Shown here one piece after another: positions 1-8,072 of a DNA stretch of 64,000 nt (its first letter is position 1; each line of letters begins with the position of its first letter). The translations under genes were made by a program, and so were the position numbers. This stretch comes from Capilliphycus robustus (GTDB lineage: Bacteria > Cyanobacteriota > Cyanobacteriia > Cyanobacteriales > Microcoleaceae), in contig NZ_JAYGHR010000071.1 in assembly GCF_034932365.1 (NCBI RefSeq), positions 1 through 64,000 on the forward strand. Reading direction: 5' to 3'. Under the pieces are notes generated by a model. That model saw only the letters and a program-made list of their open reading frames with translations, was not told where the DNA came from and made no database searches.

Positions 1-59
1 GCCATTAAGGTCTTTTGACGGTTATTAAGTTTGAGTTGGGTCTTGAAGGCTCGTTGCAT
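1..59 (-). CDS. tnpB: TnpB RNA-guided nuclease, N-terminal fragment
   Basis: Only the first residues (MQRAFKTQLKLNNRQKTLMA) are inside the window; the rest lies to the left. They equal the N-terminus of the tnpB at 29.0 kb. TnpB proteins are RuvC-type, RNA-guided DNA nucleases of IS200/IS605 elements. Whether this copy is complete cannot be seen. Confidence 0.85.
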   Translation of the reverse strand, partial: MQRAFKTQLKLNNRQKTLM

Positions 60-123
60 AGATGTATTCTGTTATCTTACAGATAGTACCGTGTTGTACC
101 ATAAATTGTCAACTAAGTTACTG
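1..123 (-). mobile_element. IS200/IS605-type TnpB element, 5' end only (copy 1)
   Basis: This is the left end of a TnpB-only IS200/IS605-type element that runs off the window. It carries the subterminal TGGTAC/GTACTA hairpin and the first 20 codons of tnpB. Its leader is nearly identical to that of the copy at 28.9 kb (two differences in the leader, none in the visible codons) and differs more from the copies at 52.3 and 55.8 kb. The element starts with CAGTAAC directly after TAGAG (read on the minus strand) and interrupts mutY. No target duplication is seen, as is usual for this family. Confidence 0.9.
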
Positions 124-656
124 CTCTAATGTATCTCGGTGCAACGGTTTGTCTACCCAAAGCCCCAAACTGTTCGCAATGTCCCTGGAATACCGATTGT
201 CAGGCTCATTTATTCAATTTACAACAGCAAATTCCCATGCGTGAAGCCGCTTCTCCTTTACCCCATAAAATTATCGGCGTTGCCGTCATTTGGAACGAAC
301 AGGGACAGATTTTAATTGACAAACGACCCGCAAAAGGACTACTCGGAGGACTTTGGGAATTTCCGGGCGGTAAACTCGAAGCAAACGAAACCCTGGAAGA
401 CTGTATTCGGCGAGAAATTCAAGAAGAATTAGCCATTGAAATCGAAGTCGGATCACATTTAATCACGATAGAACACGCCTACACTCATTTTCGCGTTACC
501 CTCAATGTTTATCACTGTCGCCATGTTAGTGGAGAACCTCAACCCCTCGAATGCGATGAAATTCGCTGGGTGACGCTAGATGAAATCGAGCAATTTCCCT
601 TTCCCAAGGCGAATGAAAAGATAATTACAGCCTTGAAAGAAGCGAGAACATCTTAG
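124..656 (+). pseudogene. mutY: A/G-specific adenine glycosylase MutY, 3' half (disrupted)
   Basis: This is the C-terminal half of MutY, which removes adenine mispaired with 8-oxoguanine. The first readable residues are LMYLGATVC. They are followed by the iron-sulfur loop with Cys spacing C-x6-C-x2-C-x5-C and then a NUDIX-like domain that reads 8-oxoG, with a Nudix box built on GGKLEANETLEDCIRREIQ. The HhH and catalytic part is missing here: it lies at 53.6-54.1 kb on the other strand. The codon split matches exactly: the 5' half ends in caag and this half begins with ctcta, which restores NQA-LMYLG. The break is a TnpB element. No start codon or ribosome site of its own is evident, so this half is probably not functional. 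Confidence 0.92.
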
Positions 657-696
657 ATTGACCAAAAGGGTAACACTCCACTAACGAACTACTAAA

Positions 697-1878
697 CTAA
701 TAGTGATAAACAGGTAGGGTGAAATGGAAACAACTGCCTTTATTCGGGGAGGAGTCTACCCAAATTTGACCATAGTGGGCGCGGATAATTCGTTTACACA
801 GCGATAAACCAATACCATAGCCATCTTGAGACTCATCTCGTTCCAGTCTAAAGCGATCTTGAAAAATCCGATCGCGATTTTCTTCAGGAATACCCGGCCC
901 ACTATCGCAAATACTGACTTGTATTTTTTGAGTGGTACGATGCAAAATTGACACTTGCAAGCTTCCACCTTTGGGCGTGTACTTGAGTGCATTATCAAGC
1001 AGATTGACAATCACCTGTCGAATGCGTTCCTGATCGGCATAGACAAAGGGAATATCACTCGGAATATCGGTTTGGAGTTGCAGAGATTTACTTTGCAACT
1101 GACCTTTGAACTCAGCCAAAATCTCCTTGCAGAACTGAGCCAAATCCAGTTGATTCGGTTGCAGCAACAATTTCGCACTCGGGCCGGTTGCCGTTTGCAA
1201 AAGATCTGTGATCATTCGATCAATGATCCGGAGCTGGCTACGCGCTTGTTGAACGAGGCGTTCTTTAAAAGCCTGAGTGATCTGAGGTGAGTCTTTCTCT
1301 TGAGCCTTTTGAGTCGATGCTAACAGGGTTTCTAAAGCCAGAGAAGCCGCCGTTAGCGGACTACGCAGATCGTGAGCCAGGATTTCTATAATACGGTCTT
1401 TAAAGTTCAGTTGTTGAGTCAGTTGCTCTTTTTCCTGCTTGAGACGGAAGACTTCATCACTCAACTTGATCAATTCTGATACATAGGCAACAGAAGTGAT
1501 GGAGTTGGCATTACTACCAACTTGAGAGACTTGAGGATGAGATTTTTGCTCTGCACAGCAACATTCCTCCAGAGCCAGTTGCCAACGGGGCCACCAATGT
1601 TCCAATTGAGCAACCAGATCACTACCCGCTAAGATATGGCGGGGTTCTGGAAAAATCCTGACAATCGCTGGCGTTGCCACCAGTTTAAAATATTCGGCTA
1701 GATAGGGCTGTTGTCCCACATCGATCACTTGCAGCTCATAAGCCTCCTCACAATCTAATTTCTCTAGAAATTGGCGGATCTGCCGGATCTGTTCCTTAGA
1801 GCTAGGACGCTGGTCGGCAAATAGCAGAAGTTGTAGACACGCTTCTGGGTTAGTCGATTTTTCTGGAAATACCTGCAT
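697..1878 (-). CDS. sasA: Adaptive-response sensory kinase SasA (clock output histidine kinase)
   Basis: This is a KaiC-interacting histidine kinase that passes circadian timing to the response regulator RpaA. The N-terminal 100 residues are a KaiB-like thioredoxin-fold domain (LQLLLFADQRPSS, then QPYLAEYFKLVATPAIVRI), which is the signature of SasA. A linker and coiled coil lead to a HisKA domain with the phospho-His in ILAHDLRSPL and a HATPase domain with N, G1 (DSGPGIP) and G2 (GYGIGL) boxes. There is no membrane segment, so it is cytoplasmic. The reading frame is open for 24 more codons upstream, but MQVFPEK places the start just before the conserved domain and gives the usual length (393 aa). 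No kai genes lie in this window. Confidence 0.93.
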   Translation of the reverse strand: MQVFPEKSTNPEACLQLLLFADQRPSSKEQIRQIRQFLEKLDCEEAYELQVIDVGQQPYLAEYFKLVATPAIVRIFPEPRHILAGSDLVAQLEHWWPRWQLALEECCCAEQKSHPQVSQVGSNANSITSVAYVSELIKLSDEVFRLKQEKEQLTQQLNFKDRIIEILAHDLRSPLTAASLALETLLASTQKAQEKDSPQITQAFKERLVQQARSQLRIIDRMITDLLQTATGPSAKLLLQPNQLDLAQFCKEILAEFKGQLQSKSLQLQTDIPSDIPFVYADQERIRQVIVNLLDNALKYTPKGGSLQVSILHRTTQKIQVSICDSGPGIPEENRDRIFQDRFRLERDESQDGYGIGLSLCKRIIRAHYGQIWVDSSPNKGSCFHFTLPVYHY

Positions 1879-2219
1879 GAAGTCTGTTTGAAGCAGGGAG
1901 TATCTACCGTTTAGGCTGTCTCTCGGATAACAAGAGTTAAGCATTGGCAAAAGTAATTAACTAATAGTTTAATTTAAGATCTCCTTTAGATTCGATCTTT
2001 TTAGGAGCTACAGTCGTGGAACGCACACTTAAGGATTAGTTATCTGCCATCCTTGGCTGATCATTCAGTAAGGCAGGCTACCAGTTTAGACACTCACCAG
2101 TCACTGGTTATCAGGGTACTGGGTACTGGGTACTGTAAGAGATCATTTGCCCCTAGAGTCTAACTTAAGGGCGCAAATTGTGGGATATTAGGGGTTTGAG
2201 ACTTCAAGGGGAACGGCGT

Positions 2220-3860
2220 ATGTTCGCAAGTTGGCCGAAAAATCCAGCACTCCAAGTTGTTGTGAAAGCAGCGATCGCATTTTTTGTGATTTGTCTATTC
2301 TTAACGCTACATCGCTATTTCAGCTTCTACGCTTCTTATGATCACGGCATTTTTAACCAAGTCTTCTGGAATAACCTGCATGGTCGGTTTTTTCAGAGTT
2401 CCCTGTCTTCTGCACTGTCTACGAACGTCGTTCATCAGGGCCAATTTCCCGATGTCTCTTACCATCGCTTAGGTCAGCATTTTACTCCCGCCTTGCTTCT
2501 CTGGCTACCGATCTACGCTTTATTTCCCTCGCCAGTCACGTTAATTTTCATCCAAGTCACCCTTGTTACTGCCGCAGGGGTTATTTTATACATTCTAGCC
2601 AGACAACATTTAGAACCGCCCTTATCGGCTTGGATCACCGTCAGTTTCTACGCTGCCAACGCCGTAATTGGCCCAACACTCTCCAATTTCCACGATGTCT
2701 GTCAAATTCCCCTATTTGTATTTAGTTTGCTGTTGGCGATGGAAAAACGCTGGTGGTGGTTGTTTTGGGTATTGGCTGTTTTTCTGTTAGGGGTACGAGA
2801 AGATTCCGGCGTGGTGTTGTTTGGCATCGGTGTGTACCTGATTTTAAGCCAACGTTACCCCAAACAAGGCATTGCAGTTTGTATCCTTAGCTTCGGTTAT
2901 ATGATCTTGCTGACGAATCTGATTATGCCGTTGTTTTCTGAGGATATTTCCCAACGGTTTATGATGGAACGGTTTGGTCAATACGCCGATGGAGAAGAAG
3001 CTTCTACTTTAGAGATTATTTGGGGAATTGTCAGTAATCCCTTCCGATTAATTGGCGAAATCTTTACACCATTTTTTGGTACAGTTAAATATTTACTGGG
3101 TCAATGGTTGCCTTTAGCCTTTGTTCCGGCTGTTGCTCCCGCCTCTTGGATGATTGCCGGATTTCCCCTCTTAAAACTGTTTATTGCTAAAGGAGATTCC
3201 GTTTTAGCGATTACCATTCGTTATGCGATGACCGTTGTTCCCGGATTATTTTATGGTGCTATATTATGGTGGGCAGAGCGACAAAAACAGCATCCAGAAC
3301 AACAACTTCCCTCCCGCAAATTCAAACGATTTTGGATAGTTTGTATTGGTTTATCTCTATTTTTTACCTTAACTTCCAACCCCAACCGCACCCTTTATTT
3401 CTTAATTCCTGACTCAGTTCAACCCTTAGTTTATGTTCCTATTACAAAACAATGGAATCATGTTAAACAATTTCGCCCGTTACTCGCTGAAATTCCCCCC
3501 GATGCCAGTGTAGCAGCAACCACTTATCTAATTCCTCAGCTTTCCAGTCGTCGGGAAGTCTTACGGTTTCCTCAATTTGAATTATACAACGATGCGGGAG
3601 AATTAGTTAAAATGGAGTATCTAATTCTTGATTTATGGCAAATGCAGCAATATCAAGCCGCCTTTAAACATGAACGAGATAGATTAAAAGAAATCGTTCC
3701 TATTTTGAATCAGTTTACCGCCACGAATGAATATGGTATGATTGGGTTTGAAAATGGTGTTGTCTTAATGCAAAAATCAGCCACATCCAATCCTCAAGCG
3801 ATAGAAGATTGGAATTTGTTTCAAAAAGAGTTAGAACCGATTTTAGCTGAAAATCAATAA
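2220..3860 (+). CDS. DUF2079 family multi-pass membrane protein
   Basis: This 546-aa polytopic inner-membrane protein has about ten hydrophobic segments. The family signature near the N-terminus (YASYDHGIFNQVFWN, later YHRLGQHFTPALLL) marks DUF2079, a family of unknown function with a GT-C-like look. The C-terminal 150 residues are soluble. An upstream in-frame TTG exists 14 codons earlier, but the ATG chosen follows AGGGGAAC and begins just before the first membrane segment. The gene stands alone, divergent from sasA. Membership is clear; a role in transferring sugars or lipids would be a guess. Confidence 0.85.
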   Translation: MFASWPKNPALQVVVKAAIAFFVICLFLTLHRYFSFYASYDHGIFNQVFWNNLHGRFFQSSLSSALSTNVVHQGQFPDVSYHRLGQHFTPALLLWLPIYALFPSPVTLIFIQVTLVTAAGVILYILARQHLEPPLSAWITVSFYAANAVIGPTLSNFHDVCQIPLFVFSLLLAMEKRWWWLFWVLAVFLLGVREDSGVVLFGIGVYLILSQRYPKQGIAVCILSFGYMILLTNLIMPLFSEDISQRFMMERFGQYADGEEASTLEIIWGIVSNPFRLIGEIFTPFFGTVKYLLGQWLPLAFVPAVAPASWMIAGFPLLKLFIAKGDSVLAITIRYAMTVVPGLFYGAILWWAERQKQHPEQQLPSRKFKRFWIVCIGLSLFFTLTSNPNRTLYFLIPDSVQPLVYVPITKQWNHVKQFRPLLAEIPPDASVAATTYLIPQLSSRREVLRFPQFELYNDAGELVKMEYLILDLWQMQQYQAAFKHERDRLKEIVPILNQFTATNEYGMIGFENGVVLMQKSATSNPQAIEDWNLFQKELEPILAENQ

Positions 3861-3916
3861 AAAATAAATTAATTGTTCTACCATCCGACAATTTACCAGA
3901 CAAGAAAGGAGGTTTT

Positions 3917-4138
3917 ATGAAGAAGGAAATTGAAAACGAAATGGAAGATGAATTACGTCCAGAGTACGACTTTGCTAAAATGCAGGGGGGAGTCAGAGGT
4001 AAATATATTAAACGGTATCGTGAAGGGACAAATTTAGTGCTTTTAGATCCCGATGTTGCTCAAGCTTTTCCCAATGATAAAGCGGTTAATGAAGCCGAAG
4101 CGATCGCTTATTCAAATGACTCAACCTCAACACCCTAA
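3917..4138 (+). CDS. Small acidic protein, antitoxin-like
   Basis: This is a 73-aa acidic protein with a strong ribosome site (AAGGAGG) ahead of its ATG. The core reads YDFAKMQGGVRGKYIKRY followed by REGTNLVLLDPDVAQAFPN. From memory, small proteins with this RGKY/TNLVLLDPDVA core are common in cyanobacteria and often sit in toxin-antitoxin-like pairs, with the VLLDPDVA..F part resembling an antitoxin tail. No convincing intact toxin follows: the next ORF is frameshifted. Function is therefore unassigned. Confidence 0.7.
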   Translation: MKKEIENEMEDELRPEYDFAKMQGGVRGKYIKRYREGTNLVLLDPDVAQAFPNDKAVNEAEAIAYSNDSTSTP

Positions 4139-4162
4139 CGCTTGATTGAAGTAAACACTAAG

Positions 4163-4404
4163 ATGCAGATTAACTTAATTCCGGTATCTAAAGGCATTCC
4201 CAATGCCAACAATGTCATAACAGAGGCGATTACTCGTTTTAGAAAACACTTACTGACAGTGATTGTTGTTTGTCCTGAAGATGGATTAGAGTATTTAGGA
4301 GAAGAACTGACTCCTGAAAGTATTACACGTGCTGGTATAATGCGGTAATTGTTTTGTTTCGTGAGCCGGGAACTATTGGTCAAATTACAGGCTATATTCA
4401 ATAA
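4163..4404 (+). pseudogene. Small unknown ORF broken by a frameshift
   Basis: The first 59 codons (from MQINLIPVSKGIPN to SITRAG) run into a stop shortly after position 4336. Shifting frame at that point continues in sensible codons (YNAVIVLFREPGTIGQITGY) to a stop at 4402. This suggests a single protein of about 80 residues with a one-step frameshift, or a sequencing error. The family is not recognised. It lies between an antitoxin-like ORF and a HEPN protein, so it may be the remains of their partner. The frame after the shift is the same frame as the downstream HEPN gene. Confidence 0.4.
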
Positions 4405-4458
4405 AATGGTATTAACATTAATCTGTCAGGCTCAGGCGGAGGCTATGGAAAGCTATTT

Positions 4459-5292
4459 ATGCAATGCTTAATTCAAAACAATATTCAGCCTTGGTTTCAC
4501 CCAGTTATACCCGTTTATGATCAATTTTTAAACTGGTCAGGTAAGCTTGATTATTCGGCTTTAGATGAGTTGTCAACCGAGGAGACATTATTGTATTGGA
4601 AAAGATTTTTAATTAATGAGATAATTCCTGAGTTTTATACAGAAAGAGTAGGATTATTACTGATGAGTCATCGTACAGGAAGCTGGCAGACATCCTGGCA
4701 GGTTGGCGATCAAGAAGAGTATGTAGATCGAAGTCAATTAGAAGCAATACTATCAAATACAGAGTTCTACCGTACTTTTTTAGGTGAGATTGTTAATTTA
4801 CGAACGTTGAATAATCTCAATATTTCTGACAACCAGGTTAAAATTACTTTAAAAAAACAAATTTATGTGGGTGCAATAACTTGTTTGGAGACTTATTTAT
4901 CAGACGCTTTTATCAATACAGTTCTATCAAGTAAAGAATATATCAAATCCTTTTTTTCATCATTTAAAGATTTTGAGTCTCAAAAGTTTGCAATGAATGA
5001 ATTACTTGATTTTGCTGAACAGGCAGAAGACATAGCTAAGAAAAATATGCTGGAGGTTCTTTATCATAACTTACCTAAAGTTAGTAATATGTACAAGGCA
5101 ACACTCGGCGTTGTGTTTCCGAGTATTGCTGAACTCCAGAAAGATATCTTGGTGAGACATGATATCGTTCATAGAAATGGGAAAACAAAAGAAGGTAAGG
5201 AGATTATTCTTAACGATCAATCTGTAGCTGAGGTAATCTCTAGAGTAGAAACTTTTATCAATGAAATTGATGAAAAGTTAAAGGACAAGTAA
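4459..5292 (+). CDS. HEPN-like domain protein
   Basis: This is a 277-aa soluble protein. The C-terminal half contains an all-helical stretch ending in RHDIVHRNG (residues about 234-242), an R-x4-H motif typical of HEPN ribonuclease-like domains of the RiboL-PSP/MAE_28990 type. The N-terminal half (WFHPVIPVYDQFLNW, then LLLMSHRTGSWQTSW) is not recognised. A GGAAAG ribosome site lies 7 bases before the ATG; the frame is open back to a stop at 4402 without a better start. HEPN proteins often act in toxin-antitoxin or phage-defence loci, and the neighbours (antitoxin-like ORF, xisHI) suit that, but this is inference. Confidence 0.65.
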   Translation: MQCLIQNNIQPWFHPVIPVYDQFLNWSGKLDYSALDELSTEETLLYWKRFLINEIIPEFYTERVGLLLMSHRTGSWQTSWQVGDQEEYVDRSQLEAILSNTEFYRTFLGEIVNLRTLNNLNISDNQVKITLKKQIYVGAITCLETYLSDAFINTVLSSKEYIKSFFSSFKDFESQKFAMNELLDFAEQAEDIAKKNMLEVLYHNLPKVSNMYKATLGVVFPSIAELQKDILVRHDIVHRNGKTKEGKEIILNDQSVAEVISRVETFINEIDEKLKDK

Positions 5293-5295
5293 AAT

Positions 5296-5370
5296 GATCG
5301 CGTTTGAGATCGAAAGCGATTTGAGTTTCTACTTCAAGATCATCAGCATCACTATCAGAATATTTCTCAA
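5296..5370 (-). pseudogene. Partial duplicate of xisI
   Basis: These 75 bases repeat bases 5621-5695 of the neighbouring xisI with only four mismatches. On the minus strand they still encode the xisI-like peptide SDADDLEVETQIAFDLKRD. The copy lacks the rest of the gene. It is probably what remains of a second xisI after a deletion or unequal recombination. Confidence 0.8.
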
Positions 5371-5402
5371 AATAGTGATGTTGACAAATCATTTGTACTC
5401 GT

Positions 5403-5735
5403 TTATCCTACTGCCAATTTCGTAAACTGGCGCATATAGGGGGATCTATATCCGAGAATAATATCGGACTTAGGTACTCCAGCTTCAATTAACTCATTGG
5501 CTATCCCCCTCTCAGTTCCATCTCGTTGAATCCAAATTTTTCCCTCCTTAATCTCAATGTGAATAACACATCCAAATACTCGCTTTTCGCCACGCCATCC
5601 TATATGAAACATTAGATAGCGATCGCGTTTGAGATCGAAAGCGATTTGAGTTTCCACTTCAGGATCATCAGCATCACAGTCAGAATATTTCTCAATAACT
5701 GACTGAATAAGTTTTCTATATGTCTCTATTTCCAT
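5403..5735 (-). CDS. xisI: XisI family protein (fdxN element excision controlling factor)
   Basis: This 110-aa protein has the XisI hallmarks: the opening METYRKLIQ-type helix, the acidic DADDPEVETQIAFD stretch, HIGWRGEKRVFGCVIHIEIK, WIQRDGTE, and the C-terminal SDIILGYRSPYMR. XisI was named for control of fdxN-element excision in Anabaena, but xisH/xisI pairs are widespread in cyanobacteria without that element, and their biochemical role is unclear. It overlaps the 3' end of xisH by 10 bases, so the pair is translationally linked. Its partner carries a premature stop (see xisH). Confidence 0.88.
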   Translation of the reverse strand: MEIETYRKLIQSVIEKYSDCDADDPEVETQIAFDLKRDRYLMFHIGWRGEKRVFGCVIHIEIKEGKIWIQRDGTERGIANELIEAGVPKSDIILGYRSPYMRQFTKLAVG

Positions 5736-6142
5736 GATACAATTTCCTCTGTAACAGGATTAAATACGAGTAAGTTTAACTGCATTCGGTTTACTGACAT
5801 TTGAGCTAAACGTCGAGTGAAAAACTCTTCATAAATATCTTCTGGAACTGCTAGATAAAGTATTCTATTGGGTTGTTGCTCCTCTAAAACCACTTTATAG
5901 TTCCATGCTTGACCAATAGCAGAATGAAAATCATTAATCAATGAAAGACCTAAAAAACTTTTAATTTATACTGCTATTTTTTGCCCATATCTCTCTGCTC
6001 CTAATAACTGATTTTCAGCACCTAAATCCACATATAGCTTATCTTCGTCTATTTTAAGATGCAGAGGATCATCAGTAATTGTCCACCCTTCTTTTTCCAA
6101 CGCTGAACGTACAACAGCATGAAATAAATCTTTTGCGGACAT
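5726..6142 (-). pseudogene. xisH: xisH with an in-frame stop codon
   Basis: The frame is open from ATG (MSAKDLFHAVVRSALEKEGW) for 58 codons. It then meets TAA (5966-5968) and continues in the same frame for 79 codons as IKSFLGLSLINDFHSAIGQ to the normal end. Relatives read KIAVEIKSFLG here, so the stop replaces the Glu (GAA to TAA). XisH resembles PD-(D/E)xK nuclease-like proteins, and this Glu is the E of the ExK motif; the preceding acidic residue is in YVDLGAE. The gene is thus either inactivated by one base change, contains a sequencing error, or is expressed as two pieces. Confidence 0.85.
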
Positions 6143-6251
6143 AGGTGACTTTAGGATGGTTATTTTAATCGTAACACATTCTACGAGGTTGTATTCTTCT
6201 TAATTTGTTCAAGGGTAAACTGACTGCAAGGCATTTTGCATCATTTTCCCT

Positions 6252-7394
6252 TTAAACCGACAGTAAATTAATTCGTTCTATTGTACGTTGATTTTCTTCT
6301 GGGGTGCCAACGGTAATGCGTAACCCTCCCCCTGTATGACGAATTAATGTTCCTTGAGACTTGAATTTTTGTTGGATTTGCTGTAAAATAGTATCAGAAT
6401 CTCCTAACTCTAAAGATTTCGGACGAACATATACAAAATTGGCGTTACTTTGCCAAACTTTTAACTGAGGATGTTGAGTAATCGCATCAATTAATAAACG
6501 ACGTTGAGCGATTATTTCAGGAATAACGGTTAATAACTCATCTTGATTATTTAACGCAAACTCAGCCGCAATTTGAGAGAAGCTGGGGAGATTATAAGGA
6601 AGTCTAACTTTCTCTAAGATAGCAATTAAATCGGAATTGGCGATCGCATAACCCACTCGCAAACCCGCTAACCGAAACGCTTTAGAAAAGGTTCGTAAAA
6701 TCACCCAATTGGGATGTTGAGGAAGTTCACCCACTAACGTTGTTTGGCTAAACTCAAAATAAGCTTCATCAATAACCACTAAAATTTCTGGGGGTAAGCT
6801 TCTTAACCAATTAATTTCTTTTTCTGTTAAGGCATTCGCCGTTGGGGAATTGGGATGAACCACAAACACGACTCGTATTGGCGGGTTTTGGGTTTGTGAA
6901 ATAGCATTTTGGGCTGCTTCTAAATCCATTTCAAAGTTATTTTCATTTCGCCCAATTTTCACGACTGGAATTCCCAATGTTTCGGCTAAAATTCCATACA
7001 TCGAAAACGTGGGAGTTGCAACTAAAATTGAACCTTCACCGCCTAAACAGGTTGCAATTAACAACGAGCGAATTAACTCATCCGAACCATTTCCCACACA
7101 AAGATTATCGCTATTAACCGGAATTTTAGCATCGGGAATTCCTCGGTTAACATATTGAGCGATCGCGCTTTTTAAGGTAGAATGAGAACCATCCGGGTAA
7201 CGATTGGTTTCAATTTCATGCTGATACGCCCAAGCCAGTTTTTGTTTTAACTCACAGGGAAGATCATAGGGGCATTCATTGGTATCTAAACGATCTATAA
7301 TCATCTCAGATGCAACTGGACTCCCAGACTCTCCACCGGGATGAGGTGCATAGGCTTGAAATTGAGCGAGATCGTTACGGATGAAAGGAAGCAT
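6252..7394 (-). CDS. hisC: Histidinol-phosphate aminotransferase
   Basis: This is a PLP enzyme of histidine synthesis, converting imidazole-acetol phosphate and glutamate to histidinol phosphate. It is 380 aa, a normal length for fold type I class II aminotransferases. The visible marks are the N-terminal LDTNECPYDLP, VGNGSDELI, HPNSPTAN, DEAYFEF, and the PLP-lysine in RTFSKAFRLAGLRVGYA. The C-terminal GGGLRITVGTPEEN is typical. It is cytoplasmic, monocistronic here, and divergent from the methyltransferase. Confidence 0.95.
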   Translation of the reverse strand: MLPFIRNDLAQFQAYAPHPGGESGSPVASEMIIDRLDTNECPYDLPCELKQKLAWAYQHEIETNRYPDGSHSTLKSAIAQYVNRGIPDAKIPVNSDNLCVGNGSDELIRSLLIATCLGGEGSILVATPTFSMYGILAETLGIPVVKIGRNENNFEMDLEAAQNAISQTQNPPIRVVFVVHPNSPTANALTEKEINWLRSLPPEILVVIDEAYFEFSQTTLVGELPQHPNWVILRTFSKAFRLAGLRVGYAIANSDLIAILEKVRLPYNLPSFSQIAAEFALNNQDELLTVIPEIIAQRRLLIDAITQHPQLKVWQSNANFVYVRPKSLELGDSDTILQQIQQKFKSQGTLIRHTGGGLRITVGTPEENQRTIERINLLSV

Positions 7395-7436
7395 AGACTA
7401 AAAACAGTGAACAGTTGTGTAGGGCGGGTTCATTAC

Positions 7437-7545
7437 AGTTATCAGTTATCAGTTATCAGTGACCAGTGAAAACAGTTATCAGTTATCAGTTATCATCTGA
7501 CCTGACACCGACCTTGACACCTGTTCACTGGTAACTGTAAAACTG
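7437..7545. repeat. Short direct repeats of the AGTTATC type
   Basis: Heptamer-like direct repeats (CAGTTATCAGTTATCAGT, GACCAGTGAA) are followed by their inverse (GTTCACTGGTAACTG). Similar strings recur at 2.1, 17.1, 27.2 and 42.5 kb. They resemble the short tandemly repeated repetitive sequences of filamentous cyanobacteria. They fill the gap between hisC and the methyltransferase and are flanked by GGGCGGGTT and CCGCCCCTAC ends of the dispersed palindromic family. Confidence 0.75.
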
Positions 7546-7601
7546 GTCGCTGTTTAAACCGCCCCTACATTTTTATAAATTATAATCCCTAATCCCCAAA
7601 A

Positions 7602-8072
7602 ATGGTTTCTCTTAAACTTGATATTGGTTATCTTCCCACACCGCCTGAATTAGTGACGGCGATGCTTGACAGGTTGAACTTAAACGAGCAAGATGTATTT
7701 TATGATCTCGGTTGTGGAGATGGACGAATTGCGATCGCTGCGGCTCAATGCTATGGTGTTAGAGCAGTTGGAATTGATATCGATCCTCAACGGATTCAAG
7801 AAGCAAATGAATTTGCTAAAATTGCTGGAGTTAATGATCGCGTAGAATTTCGCTTACAGAATTTATTTGAAAGTGAGATTGGGGAAGCAACAGTGGTTTA
7901 TGTTTATCTGTTACCTCACCTCAATCTCAAGCTTAAATCTCAGTTTAACCAATTGCAACCCGGAACGTTAATTATTTCACGAGATTTTGAGATGGGAGAC
8001 TGGAAACCCTTTCAACAGTTTCACATTCAAGGAGTCGAAGAAGAATCAACCTTTTACTGTTGGCGAACTTGA
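7602..8072 (+). CDS. Class I SAM-dependent methyltransferase
   Basis: This is a 156-aa, single-domain Rossmann methyltransferase. Motif I is DLGCGDGRIAIAAA (about residues 36-49), motif II is GIDIDPQRI, and a later RVEFRLQNLF segment carries the usual acidic post-motif region. A YLPTPPELV opening is typical of small protein- or lipid-type methyltransferases in which the N-terminus caps the SAM site. The substrate cannot be told. The 3' end overlaps the convergent glycosyltransferase gene by 19 bases. Confidence 0.85.
   Translation: MVSLKLDIGYLPTPPELVTAMLDRLNLNEQDVFYDLGCGDGRIAIAAAQCYGVRAVGIDIDPQRIQEANEFAKIAGVNDRVEFRLQNLFESEIGEATVVYVYLLPHLNLKLKSQFNQLQPGTLIISRDFEMGDWKPFQQFHIQGVEEESTFYCWRT

Noticed and set aside
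129..656. MutY 3' half as an independent 175-aa NUDIX protein
   Set aside because: It contains the MutY iron-sulfur loop, and its first residues continue the broken MutY frame exactly, so it is a fragment rather than a separate gene.
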